Below, piece by piece: positions 1 through 7,959 of a stretch of DNA of 49,553 bases. Numbering within the stretch: position 1 is the first letter of the stretch; each line of letters opens with the position of its first letter. The notes beneath the pieces were generated by a model that searched no databases, was not told where the DNA came from, and saw nothing but the letters and a program-made list of their open reading frames with translations. Both the position numbers and the translations under genes were made by a program. The stretch is from contig DASUGM010000245.1 in the NCBI GenBank assembly GCA_036274055.1, positions 1 through 49,553 of the forward strand. The letters are read 5' to 3'. The DNA comes from DASUGM01 sp036274055 (lineage in GTDB: Bacteria > Acidobacteriota > Vicinamibacteria > Vicinamibacterales > SCN-69-37).

Positions 1-30
1 AAGAGAAGGCCCGGCGAAGCCACGTTCCTG

Positions 31-75
31 GTACCCGACGTACCCCGCGTACCCCGCGTACCCGAAGTACCTGGT
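31..75. repeat. 9-bp tandem repeat at the 3' end of the citrate synthase gene
   Basis: Five consecutive 9-nt units beginning GTACC occupy 31-39, 40-48, 49-57, 58-66 and 67-75. The second and third are identical (GTACCCCGC); the others differ at one to four bases. The array touches the first base of the citrate synthase stop codon (TAA on the minus strand, 75-77). No hairpin plus T-run is seen, so it is not an evident terminator. It is one of several short word-like repeats at gene edges in this window. Confidence 0.85.
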
Positions 76-1223
76 TATCGCTGGTTCAGCGGCAGAAACT
101 GTTGCGGATACGTCGGCCCGATGTAGTCGGTGCGCGGCCGAATCAGCCGGTTGTTCGAGTACTGCTCGAGCACGTGCGCGGTCCAGCCGGAGATGCGGCT
201 GACGGCGAAGATCGGCGTGTAGAGGTCGATGGGGATGCCCATCGAGTAGAACGCCGACGCCGAGTAGAAGTCGACGTTGGGATAGAGCTTCTTCTCGGCG
301 GTCACCAGGGCCTCGATCCGCTGAGACATCGCGAACCACTGAGGCTGGCCGGCCTTCTCGCCGAGCGACTTCGAAAACCGGCGCAGGTGCGTCGCCCGCG
401 GATCTTCGGTGCGGTAGACGCGGTGGCCGAAGCCGGAGATCTTCTCTTTGCGCGCCAGCTTCGCCCGCACGTACTCCTCGGCCTTCTCGACGCCGGCGTC
501 CTTGCCGATCTCGAGCAGCATCTTCATCACTTCGGCGTTGGCGCCGCCGTGGAGCGGCCCCTTGAGGGCACCGATCGCACCGACGATGGTCGAGTGAATG
601 TCGGTCAGCGTCGCGGCCGAGACCCGGGCGGCGAATGTCGACGCGTTGAGCTCGTGGTCCGCGTGCAGGATCAGCGAGACGTCGAACGCGCGGGTCGCCA
701 TCGCCGACGGCCGCTGGCCGGTCAGCGTGTAGAGAAAATTGGCGGCGTGATTGAGTGCGGGATCCGGATCAATCGGCCCGCCGCCGGCGGCCATCCGGCC
801 CCACGTGGCCACCAGCGAACCGAGCTGACCAGTGAGACGGACCGCTTTGCGGTAGTTGGCTTGCGGTGTATTGACGGTGCCGTCGGGATCGTAGTGGCCG
901 AGAATCGAAGTCAGCGTGCGCAGCGCGTCCATGCCGTCGACCTTCGGCAATGACCGCATCGCCCGGATGATCGGCTCGGGCAGGATTCGCGCCGCGGCCA
1001 GCTGGGTCTGCAGGTCACCCAGCTCGGCGCGGGTCGGCAGCCGGCCATGCCACAGCAGGTAGCAGACCTCTTCGAACGACGCGCCGTGTTCGGCGTTGGC
1101 AAGGTCGTGAATGTCGTAGCCCTGATACGCGAGGACGCCCCGGTCGCCATCGAGAAAACAGATCGCGGACTCGCCGGCAACGACGTCCTCGAGGCCGGCT
1201 TTCGGCTTGGCATCAACGCTCAT
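75..1223 (-). CDS. gltA: citrate synthase (type II-like / methylcitrate synthase family)
   Basis: The 382-residue protein condenses oxaloacetate with acetyl-CoA to citrate in the cytoplasm, the entry step of the TCA cycle. The catalytic residues are visible: His225 in PLHGGAN, His267 in GFGHRVY and Asp318 in NVDFYSA. The substrate-binding segment LHADHELNAS (186-195) and the C-terminal R-x-R (362-364) are also present. The length matches the short bacterial and archaeal class of about 370-390 residues. The ATG start lies 3 nt after the stop of the upstream glycosyltransferase gene, so the two are probably co-transcribed, although no metabolic link is obvious. From sequence alone it cannot be separated from a 2-methylcitrate synthase (PrpC); no prpB or prpD neighbour supports that alternative. 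Confidence 0.95.
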   Translation of the reverse strand: MSVDAKPKAGLEDVVAGESAICFLDGDRGVLAYQGYDIHDLANAEHGASFEEVCYLLWHGRLPTRAELGDLQTQLAAARILPEPIIRAMRSLPKVDGMDALRTLTSILGHYDPDGTVNTPQANYRKAVRLTGQLGSLVATWGRMAAGGGPIDPDPALNHAANFLYTLTGQRPSAMATRAFDVSLILHADHELNASTFAARVSAATLTDIHSTIVGAIGALKGPLHGGANAEVMKMLLEIGKDAGVEKAEEYVRAKLARKEKISGFGHRVYRTEDPRATHLRRFSKSLGEKAGQPQWFAMSQRIEALVTAEKKLYPNVDFYSASAFYSMGIPIDLYTPIFAVSRISGWTAHVLEQYSNNRLIRPRTDYIGPTYPQQFLPLNQR

Positions 1224-1226
1224 GAA

Positions 1227-2729
1227 CTACTTTCCGCTGGCGACCTGCGGAGCCTTTTCAAGCGCTCCGTCGTGGCCGAACTGCTGGAGGATGGACATGC
1301 CGCCCATGTAGAGGAACCCGAACTGAAACAGCGCCAGGAACGGCAGGGTGCCGTAAATCTCGTGCGAGAGCGCGTAAATCACCGTCGCCGTGAAGTACAG
1401 ACCGAGCCCGAACTCGACCAGCGGCTGAATCGGCATCGACTGGTGATACTTCTTCTGGTGCCAGTCGTCGGCGCGCTTTTCGATGCCGTACTTCGGCGTA
1501 CGCGTGAATTCTCCGGGGTCGCCGAACATCGCCTCGAGCACCGCCTTGGCGTTGTTGACCGCCAGACCGATGCCAATCGCCATCACAATCGGCAGGTACT
1601 TCACCCGCGACTTCCAGTCCGGATAGGCCTCGCGCTGGCTGATCAGGTAGAAGTTGAACACCGACAGCGTCGCCGCCAGGAACAGCGGAATGTCGATGAG
1701 CAGCATCTCCGTCCAGCCCATCTCGTAACGCACCACCATCGCCGGGAACATCAGCACCGACAGCGCGATCATCAGCAGGTAGTTGAAATTCGCGGTGAGA
1801 TGGAAGAACGCCTCCATCTTCACCTTGGTCGGCAGGTCGGAGACGAGAATGAACGGCAGCACCTTGCGGCAGGTCTGAATCGAGCCCTTCGCCCAGCGGT
1901 GCTGCTGTGACTTGAAAGCGTTCATCTCCACCGGCAGCTCCGCCGGCGCGACCAGATCCGGCACGAACAGGAAGCGCCAGCCGCGCAGCTGCGTGCGATA
2001 GCTCAGATCGAGATCCTCGGTCAGCGTGTCGTGCTGCCAGCCGCCGCCGTCGCCGATGGCGACGCGGCGCCAGACCCCGGCGGTGCCGTTGAAATTGAAA
2101 AAGCAGCCCGACCGGTTGCGCCCGCCGTGTTCGAGCACGAAGTGCCCATCGAGCATCACCGCCTGCACCTTGGTGAGCAGCGAGTAGTTGTGGTTGAGGT
2201 GCCCCCAGCGCGCCTGGACGACCGCGAGCTTGTCGTCGGTCGAGAAGTACCCAACCGTCCGTTTCAGGAAATCGGACGACGGTACGAAGTCGGCGTCGAA
2301 GATGGCGATGAACTCACCGCGCGCGACCTTGAGGGCGGCATCGAGCGCCCCGGCCTTGAAGCCCGTCCGATCGACACGATGAATGTACTTGATGTCGAAG
2401 CCGCGCTGCGCGTAACGGCGCACCGCCAGCTCGGCAATCTCGCGCGTCTCGTCGGTCGAGTCGTCGAGCACCTGAATTTCGAGCTTGTCCTGCGGATAGT
2501 CGAGATCGCAGATCGCGTCGATCAGCCGATCGACGACGTACATCTCGTTGTAGATCGGCAATTGGACCGTGACCACCGGCCACTCGTCGAGCCGCGGCGC
2601 CGGCCCCGGCACCCGATCCTTGTTCTTCATGTACTGGTAAACCAGGAAGTAGCGGTGCCACCCGTACAAGCCGAGGATGCTGAGGACGAAGAAATAGGAA
2701 AGGAGTGTGAGCGTTTCAGCTGGGGTCAT
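1227..2729 (-). CDS. processive family-2 glycosyltransferase, membrane-bound (cellulose synthase/glucomannan synthase-like)
   Basis: This membrane GT2 enzyme of 500 residues starts at the ATG giving MTPAETLTLL; an in-frame ATG 12 codons earlier (2765) is possible. There is one N-terminal membrane helix (about 7-25), then a catalytic domain with DDS (89-91), DAD (145-147), TED (237-239) and QQHRW (275-279), the D,D,D,QxxRW signature of processive GT2 enzymes. Three to four hydrophobic helices follow in the C-terminal half. Relatives polymerise or transfer sugars from UDP- or GDP-sugars to polysaccharide or lipid across the inner membrane. No BcsB, BcsC or PilZ partner lies beside it, so bacterial cellulose is unlikely. 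The product cannot be named from the sequence. It runs divergently from larB and is followed 3 nt later by citrate synthase. Confidence 0.9.
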   Translation of the reverse strand: MTPAETLTLLSYFFVLSILGLYGWHRYFLVYQYMKNKDRVPGPAPRLDEWPVVTVQLPIYNEMYVVDRLIDAICDLDYPQDKLEIQVLDDSTDETREIAELAVRRYAQRGFDIKYIHRVDRTGFKAGALDAALKVARGEFIAIFDADFVPSSDFLKRTVGYFSTDDKLAVVQARWGHLNHNYSLLTKVQAVMLDGHFVLEHGGRNRSGCFFNFNGTAGVWRRVAIGDGGGWQHDTLTEDLDLSYRTQLRGWRFLFVPDLVAPAELPVEMNAFKSQQHRWAKGSIQTCRKVLPFILVSDLPTKVKMEAFFHLTANFNYLLMIALSVLMFPAMVVRYEMGWTEMLLIDIPLFLAATLSVFNFYLISQREAYPDWKSRVKYLPIVMAIGIGLAVNNAKAVLEAMFGDPGEFTRTPKYGIEKRADDWHQKKYHQSMPIQPLVEFGLGLYFTATVIYALSHEIYGTLPFLALFQFGFLYMGGMSILQQFGHDGALEKAPQVASGK

Positions 2730-2803
2730 AGAATGGAACGCTCGGGGCGACGCACGACCCTCCATTTTAGGGACGCCGTCTTCGCCGAGTCAAACGGAGC
2801 ATT

Positions 2804-3589
2804 TTGGCCAAAGAGGGACGCGAAACGCCGCCGGACCTGCAAGCGCTGCGGGCGCTGTTCGACGCGGTGCGCGCCGGGACGCTCGATCCGGCGGAAGCCG
2901 AGCGCCAGGCCGTGGCCGGACTGCGCGTCGACCCCATGGAGGACCTCGGGTTTGCCCGCGTCGATCACCATCGCGCCGACCGCCAGGGGTTTCCTGAGGT
3001 CATCTTCGGGCAGGGCAAGACGCCCACCCAAATCGCCGGCATCGCCCGCGCCATTGTCGAGCGCGGACATAGCTTGCTCGTTACGCGTACGGACCCCACC
3101 GCCTACGCTGCGGTAGCGAAAGTCGTACCGGACGCGCGGTTCCACGAACAGGCCCGGATTATCGAGCGGCGCACGAACGTGCCGCGCGGACACGGTGTCG
3201 TTCTTATCGCAGCAGCGGGAACTTCTGACATACCAGTGGCAGAGGAAGCGGCAATCTCTGCCGAAGTGATGGGCAACGACGTCGACCGCTTGTACGACGT
3301 CGGGGTCGCCGGACTGCACCGTCTCCTCTCCGAACGCCACCGCCTCGAGACGGCCCGCGTCGTCATCGCCGTCGCCGGCATGGAGGGCGCGCTGGCATCG
3401 GTGGTCGGCGGGCTGGTGCGTGTGCCGGTCGTCGCGGTGCCGACGAGCGTCGGCTACGGCGCAAGTTTCGGGGGCATCGCCGCGCTCCTGGCGATGCTGA
3501 ACTCCTGCGCCAGCGGCGTCTCGGTGGTCAATATCGACAACGGCTTTGGCGCGGCCGCGATCGCCAGTTCGATAAATCACCTGGGCTAG
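2804..3589 (+). CDS. larB: nickel-pincer cofactor biosynthesis protein LarB (AIR carboxylase-like)
   Basis: LarB carboxylates and hydrolyses nicotinic acid adenine dinucleotide to pyridinium-3,5-biscarboxylate mononucleotide, the first step to the nickel-pincer cofactor of lactate racemase and related LarA enzymes. The 261-residue protein has an N-terminal helical region (about 1-60), a PurE-like Rossmann domain (about 80-261) and the LarB C-terminal signature, with Cys235 followed by NIDNGFG (243-249). It starts at TTG with GGAG 4 nt upstream (2796-2799). LarC, LarE and LarA are not in the window, so they would be encoded elsewhere. It diverges from the GT2 gene across about 70 bp in which I see no convincing promoter. 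The purine enzyme PurE is the main alternative, but the length and the C-terminal motif favour LarB. Confidence 0.92.
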   Translation: MAKEGRETPPDLQALRALFDAVRAGTLDPAEAERQAVAGLRVDPMEDLGFARVDHHRADRQGFPEVIFGQGKTPTQIAGIARAIVERGHSLLVTRTDPTAYAAVAKVVPDARFHEQARIIERRTNVPRGHGVVLIAAAGTSDIPVAEEAAISAEVMGNDVDRLYDVGVAGLHRLLSERHRLETARVVIAVAGMEGALASVVGGLVRVPVVAVPTSVGYGASFGGIAALLAMLNSCASGVSVVNIDNGFGAAAIASSINHLG

Positions 3590-3603
3590 GCCGCGGCAGA
3601 CGC

Positions 3604-3682
3604 GTGCGCCGTGCGCCGGTGCGCCGTGCGTGTGCTCCGTGCGTCGTGCGCTTCTCTCCGCGCATTGGCGCACCACGCACGG
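3604..3682. repeat. degenerate GTGCG-word repeat with a 15-bp inverted repeat
   Basis: This stretch between larB and mutS2 consists of variants of the word CCGTGCG or GTGCGC. The segment 3637-3651 is the reverse complement of 3668-3682 with one mismatch in 15, separated by 16 nt, so the transcript can fold into a long hairpin. No T-run follows, so intrinsic termination is not shown. It may simply separate the larB transcript from the mutS2 promoter just downstream. Confidence 0.75.
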
Positions 3683-3691
3683 GACGTGTTC

Positions 3692-3700
3692 TGTCATAAT
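3692..3700 (+). promoter_or_regulatory. extended -10 promoter for mutS2-dnaG-rpoD
   Basis: TGTCATAAT carries the TGn extension and a five-of-six match to TATAAT. No good -35 element is found at 16-18 bp, which is typical of extended -10 promoters. The predicted start is near 3706-3708, giving a leader of about 25 nt before the mutS2 ATG. It lies in a locally AT-richer spot within GC-rich DNA. Confidence 0.5.
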
Positions 3701-3708
3701 GTGTAGTT

Positions 3709-3725
3709 CCTCCCGCGCTGGGAGG
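3709..3725 (+). promoter_or_regulatory. hairpin sequestering the mutS2 ribosome-binding site
   Basis: CCTCCC (3709-3714), a 5-nt loop and GGGAGG (3720-3725) form a perfect 6-bp stem. The 3' arm is itself the Shine-Dalgarno sequence, 7 nt before the mutS2 ATG (3733). The 5' arm therefore mimics the anti-Shine-Dalgarno and would compete with the ribosome. This suggests low or conditional initiation for mutS2; regulation is inferred, the pairing is seen. Confidence 0.6.
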
Positions 3726-3732
3726 CCCCCTG

Positions 3733-6177
3733 ATGCAACCCGCCGCGCTGCGAACGCTGGAGTTCGATCGCATCCGTGAGGCGTTGGCGAATGAAACGCT
3801 GACGCCGCTCGGGCGGAGCCGCGCCCTGGGGCTCGAGCCGACGTCGGAGGCCGCTGAGGTCCGGGCGCGTCTGGACCTCGCCGCCGAGGCCGCCGCCTTC
3901 GTCGCCGATGCCGGCACCCTCGGTTTGTTCGCCCCGGCCGACTTCGAGACCACGCTCGAGCTGCTCGGCGTCGAGGATCACCCGTTGGAGCCCCTCGCCC
4001 TGCTCGGCCTGGCGCGTTTCGTGAACTCGGTCGCGACCGTCGGCGGATCGGTGCGTGCCAAATCGGCCGCCTATCCGGGATTGCGCGCGGTCATCGATCG
4101 CACGGCCGGGTTCGACGACGAAGCCGAGGCCATCGACCGCGCGATTGATCCAGCCGGCGACGTTCGCGACAGCGCCAGTCCGGCCCTGCGCGATATCCGC
4201 GACGCGCTGCGACGGCAACGTTCGAAACTGCGGACCTCGCTCGAATCGCTGACGCGCGGTCGCGAGACCGCGAAGTACCTGCAGGACCAGATCGTCACCG
4301 ATCGCAACGGCCGCTACGTCGTCGTCGTCCGCGCCGAACATCGTGACGCCATTCCGGGCATCGTCCATGGCAGTTCGACCAGCGGCGCCAGCCTGTACCT
4401 CGAGCCGATGCCGGTGGTCGCGCTCAACAACGAGGTCGCCGCGCTCGTCGGGCGTGAGCGCGACGAGATTCGCAGGATCCTGCTTGCGCTCGCCAACGCG
4501 TTCCGGAAGCGCGCCGACGAGTTCGGTGCAACCATCGACGCGGCCGGGGAAATCGACGAGCTGCACGCCAAGGCCGCGCTGGCGCGTCGGATGTCCGCGG
4601 TCGCACCAGGACTGACCGAGGATGGCCGTATCGAATTCCTCGGCGCCCGCCATCCGCTGCTGATCCTCGGGCGCGAAGGGGCCACCGAACCGGTGCCTTC
4701 CGACTTGAAGATCGTCCCGCCGGTGCGCGCCCTGGTGATCTCAGGCCCGAACACCGGCGGGAAGACGGTGGCTCTGAAGGCCTTCGGACTGCTCGCAGTC
4801 ATGGCGCAGGCCGGACTGCTGATTCCGGTCGAGAAAGGCAGCCGGTTCACGCCGTTCGCCACCGTCTTCGCGAACATCGGCGACGAGCAGTCGATCGCGG
4901 CAAGCTTGAGCACGTTCTCCGCGCACATCGCCAGCATCGTCGAAATGGACCGCTCGCTCGAACTCCCGGCGCTGGTGCTGCTCGACGAAGTCGGCAGCGG
5001 CACCGATCCAGTCGAGGGCGGCGCGCTCGGCACGGCGATCATCGAGCACTTCAAGCAGCGCGGCGCACTCGTCGTCGCGACCACGCACGACGACGTCCTC
5101 AAGTCGTACGCGGCGACGACGGACGGGGTGATCACGGCGGGATTCGGCTTCGACCCGGACAGCTACGCGCCGACCTATCGGATCGTCTACGGCTCGCCCG
5201 GCCGCAGCCTCGCGCTGGAGATCGCCGAACGGCTCGGCATGCCCGCGAGCGTCATCGCCGCGGCGCGATCGCGGCGCTCGACCCGGGAGGCGCAGCTGGC
5301 CGAACACATCGCCCGGCTCGATCGCGAGATGGGCAACGTCGTTCGTGAACGGACGAGCCTCGAGCATGCCCAACGCGCGCTCGAGAGCGATCGGGCCAGA
5401 CTGCTCGACCGTGAAGCGCGCCTCGCCGAGAAGGAAGCGGTGCTCAAGCGCCGCCTCGACGACAAGCTCAACGAGCGGCTGCGTGAAGCCCGCGTCGAGG
5501 TCGACCGCATCGTCGGCAACCTCAAGAAGAAGGCCGATACGCTGGCCGAGCAGGCCGAGAGCCGTGCCGCCGGCGTGCTTTCGACCGGCGACGTCGGCGG
5601 GATTCGCGCCGAAGCGCGCACCGCACTGAGCGCGCTCGAAACCACGACCGGCCTGAACGCATCCAACGACGAGGGCTCTCTTGTCTCCGCACCAGAAATC
5701 GGCCAGAAGGTCCACGTGGCGTCGTTTGGCACGGACGGGATCGTGCGCGGGGTCTCCGGCAAGAACGTCGAGGTCGAGATTCGCGGGATGCGGACGCGAG
5801 TCAAGATCACGGATCTTCGATCACGCGGAGACGCAGAGAAGCGCAGAGACGCTGAGAGAAAGAATTCCTCTGCGCCTCCGCGGCCCTCTGCGTCTCTGCG
5901 TGGATCTTCCGGGTCATTGCTTGGCGGCGACGTCAGCGCGGAGCTGATGCTCATCGGATCGACCGTCGACGAAGCGCTCGAACGCGCCGAGAAGTTTCTC
6001 GACAACGCGCTCTTGAGCGACACGCGCCGCCTGCGCGTCGTCCACGGTCACGGCACCGGCAAGCTGCGTGAGGCGCTGCGGGCGTTTTTCAAAGAGCACG
6101 CGCTGGTTGCGAGCGTGGCCCCAGCGGCCGACAACGAAGGCGGCCAGGGCGCGACGATCGTGGAGCTCAAGGACTGA
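3733..6177 (+). CDS. mutS2: MutS2 family ATPase/endonuclease
   Basis: MutS2 is a MutS-like ATPase that suppresses homologous recombination or, in Bacillus, splits collided ribosomes. The 814-residue protein has a helical core/lever region (1-300), Walker A GPNTGGKT (338-345), Walker B with Asp418-Glu419, a coiled coil (about 500-620), a small KOW-like beta domain (about 650-695) and a C-terminal Smr domain (about 733-814) with HGHGTGKLREAL. The LDLR motif of many Smr nucleases is replaced by LMLIG, so nuclease activity is doubtful. Residues 697-725 are encoded by an 81-nt palindrome inserted in frame. The ATG follows GGGAGG held in a hairpin. The stop overlaps the dnaG start (TGATG), so the two are translationally coupled. 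Confidence 0.95.
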   Translation: MQPAALRTLEFDRIREALANETLTPLGRSRALGLEPTSEAAEVRARLDLAAEAAAFVADAGTLGLFAPADFETTLELLGVEDHPLEPLALLGLARFVNSVATVGGSVRAKSAAYPGLRAVIDRTAGFDDEAEAIDRAIDPAGDVRDSASPALRDIRDALRRQRSKLRTSLESLTRGRETAKYLQDQIVTDRNGRYVVVVRAEHRDAIPGIVHGSSTSGASLYLEPMPVVALNNEVAALVGRERDEIRRILLALANAFRKRADEFGATIDAAGEIDELHAKAALARRMSAVAPGLTEDGRIEFLGARHPLLILGREGATEPVPSDLKIVPPVRALVISGPNTGGKTVALKAFGLLAVMAQAGLLIPVEKGSRFTPFATVFANIGDEQSIAASLSTFSAHIASIVEMDRSLELPALVLLDEVGSGTDPVEGGALGTAIIEHFKQRGALVVATTHDDVLKSYAATTDGVITAGFGFDPDSYAPTYRIVYGSPGRSLALEIAERLGMPASVIAAARSRRSTREAQLAEHIARLDREMGNVVRERTSLEHAQRALESDRARLLDREARLAEKEAVLKRRLDDKLNERLREARVEVDRIVGNLKKKADTLAEQAESRAAGVLSTGDVGGIRAEARTALSALETTTGLNASNDEGSLVSAPEIGQKVHVASFGTDGIVRGVSGKNVEVEIRGMRTRVKITDLRSRGDAEKRRDAERKNSSAPPRPSASLRGSSGSLLGGDVSAELMLIGSTVDEALERAEKFLDNALLSDTRRLRVVHGHGTGKLREALRAFFKEHALVASVAPAADNEGGQGATIVELKD
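5822..5902 (+). repeat. in-frame 81-bp palindromic repeat inside mutS2
   Basis: The left arm 5822-5858 and right arm 5867-5902 are imperfect reverse complements (about 30 of 36 positions by hand alignment) joined by an 8-nt AT-rich loop. Both are built from the word GACGCAGAGA and its variants. The unit is 81 nt, exactly 27 codons, and encodes a charged, low-complexity linker rich in Arg, Ala, Ser and Pro between the KOW-like and Smr domains. Composition and repeat structure differ sharply from the rest of mutS2. It looks like an intergenic-type palindromic element that entered a tolerant linker without breaking the frame. Confidence 0.85.
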
Positions 6178-7949
6178 TGGCGCTGTTTCCGCAGTCCTTC
6201 GTCGACGACCTCAAGGCGCAGACGGACATCGTCTCGGTCGTCGGCGATGTCACGCCGCTCAAGAAGGCTGGCGCCACCTACAAGGGGCTGTGCCCGTTCC
6301 ATACCGAGAAGACGCCGTCGTTCAACGTCAATAAGGACAAGGGCTTCTTCAAGTGCTTCGGCTGCGGCGTCGGCGGCGACGTGGTCAAGTTCGTCGAGCT
6401 GTACCAAAAGGTCACTTTCCCCGAGGCGGTCCGCTATCTCGCGCAGCGGGCCAGCATGCCGGTGCCGGAGCTGTCGGCGGGCGGCCCCGAGGATCGGGTC
6501 GCCGCGGCCGAACGGGAAGGAATCCTGAAGCTGCACGAGGACGCCGCCACGTTCTTCCTGGAGCAGCTGGCCTCGCCCGCCGGCGCCCGGGCCCGGCGCG
6601 AACTGGAAGCCCGTGCCCTTCGTCCAGAAACTATGGAGACCTTTCGGTATGGCTACGCGCCGGCCGGGGGTCGCGAGACCCTGCACGGACGGTTTGCTGA
6701 CCAGAAAGTCCCACGGCTGCTTCAACTTAAGAGTGGTCTGGTGGTCGAACGGGAGGATCAGCGGCTCGTCGATCGATTTCGTAATCGGCTGATGATCCCG
6801 ATTGCCCGGGACACCGGAGCCATCGTGGCGTTCGGCGGGCGCGCCCTGGACGAGGGGCAGGTGCCCAAGTATTTGAACTCTCCGGAGACCCCGATTTACA
6901 CGAAAGGGCGGACCCTCTACGGGTTGGACGTGACGAAGGGGGCCGTACGGAGGCACAATTACTGTGTACTGGTCGAGGGATACTTCGACCTGGCGCAGGT
7001 ATGGCAGGCCGGCGTCCAGCCCGTGGTGGCTTTGTGTGGCACCGCGCTCACCAGTGCCCAAGCCCGCACGCTGAAACGGTTCACATCGAAAGCAGTGTTG
7101 AGTCTCGATCCTGACGCGGCTGGCCAGGGCGCGGCCGCACGATCGTCGGAATTGCTGGTCACGGAAGGGTTTCAGGTCAACGTCGCGCTCTTGCCGGCCG
7201 GCGCCGACCCCGACGCGTTCATTCAGCGCAATGGCGGCAAGGCCTACGTTGAAAGATTGAAGGCCTCGCGGCCGTATTTGGAGTTCTTGCTTGATCGCGC
7301 CGCCGAGGGTCTCGACCTGACGCGGCCGGACAGCCGGAAAGGGTTTCTCGACCGGATGCTCACCGTCGCTGCGACGATTCCCGACGCCGCCACCCGCGAT
7401 CAGTTCGCGGATCGGCTCGCCCACAAGGCCAAAATCACCGAGGGGGTCGTCCGCGACGAGATCAAGAAAGCGGCGGCCCAGCGGAAACCGCAGGCGCCGG
7501 CGATTGCCGTGCCGGCCACGGTGCGGCTGCGTGCCGATGAGGCGGGCCTGCTCTGGACGCTGGCGCACCGGCCGGTCGAGGGTCTGGCCGCGGTCGCGCA
7601 ACTGGACGAGCGCGACGTGGAGGGGCTGCTCTCGGGGCCGATTTTGTTAATGGCGTCGCATCTCGCGGAGATGCCGCCGGACGTGTTGCCGGATCTGCTC
7701 CGCGAGCGTCTAAACGAAGGAGAGCGCGGCCTGCTCGAACGGGCCGCCCGGGACGAAGCGCCGGCGGCGGCGCCGGCCGACTGCATCAACGCGATCAAAC
7801 GGTCGCGGGTACAGCGCGACCTCGCCCAAGTACAGGAAGAAATCGACCGGCTGCAGGACGCCGCCGGCCTGGACGACCAGACGCTCAGAACGATGTGGGA
7901 GCAGAAGAAGACGCTGCTCCAGCAGTTCGAGGCGTTGAAACACACGTAG
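6177..7949 (+). CDS. dnaG: DNA primase
   Basis: DnaG synthesises RNA primers for replication at the fork with DnaB helicase. The 590-residue protein begins with a CHC2-type zinc ribbon (Cys39, His42, Cys60, Cys63). The catalytic core has FGGRAL and a TOPRIM domain, with Glu267 in LVEGYFD and Asp311 and Asp313 in LDPDAAG. A C-terminal helical DnaB-interacting region covers about 440-590. The length is normal. Its ATG shares one base with the mutS2 stop; 10 nt separate it from rpoD. This reproduces the widespread dnaG-rpoD macromolecular-synthesis pairing, here with mutS2 in front. By hand count 6601-7080 is about 62% G+C, below the flanking genes, but the protein is intact. Confidence 0.98.
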   Translation: MALFPQSFVDDLKAQTDIVSVVGDVTPLKKAGATYKGLCPFHTEKTPSFNVNKDKGFFKCFGCGVGGDVVKFVELYQKVTFPEAVRYLAQRASMPVPELSAGGPEDRVAAAEREGILKLHEDAATFFLEQLASPAGARARRELEARALRPETMETFRYGYAPAGGRETLHGRFADQKVPRLLQLKSGLVVEREDQRLVDRFRNRLMIPIARDTGAIVAFGGRALDEGQVPKYLNSPETPIYTKGRTLYGLDVTKGAVRRHNYCVLVEGYFDLAQVWQAGVQPVVALCGTALTSAQARTLKRFTSKAVLSLDPDAAGQGAAARSSELLVTEGFQVNVALLPAGADPDAFIQRNGGKAYVERLKASRPYLEFLLDRAAEGLDLTRPDSRKGFLDRMLTVAATIPDAATRDQFADRLAHKAKITEGVVRDEIKKAAAQRKPQAPAIAVPATVRLRADEAGLLWTLAHRPVEGLAAVAQLDERDVEGLLSGPILLMASHLAEMPPDVLPDLLRERLNEGERGLLERAARDEAPAAAPADCINAIKRSRVQRDLAQVQEEIDRLQDAAGLDDQTLRTMWEQKKTLLQQFEALKHT

Positions 7950-7959
7950 GAGCACAGCC

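Noticed and set aside
2804..3589. PurE (AIR mutase)
   Set aside because: The protein is about 100 residues longer than PurE and ends in the LarB signature NIDNGFG; no purK is adjacent.
6601..7080. Recently transferred segment in the middle of dnaG
   Set aside because: G+C is only mildly lower (about 62% by hand count) and the protein is a normal continuous primase, so codon-level drift is enough.
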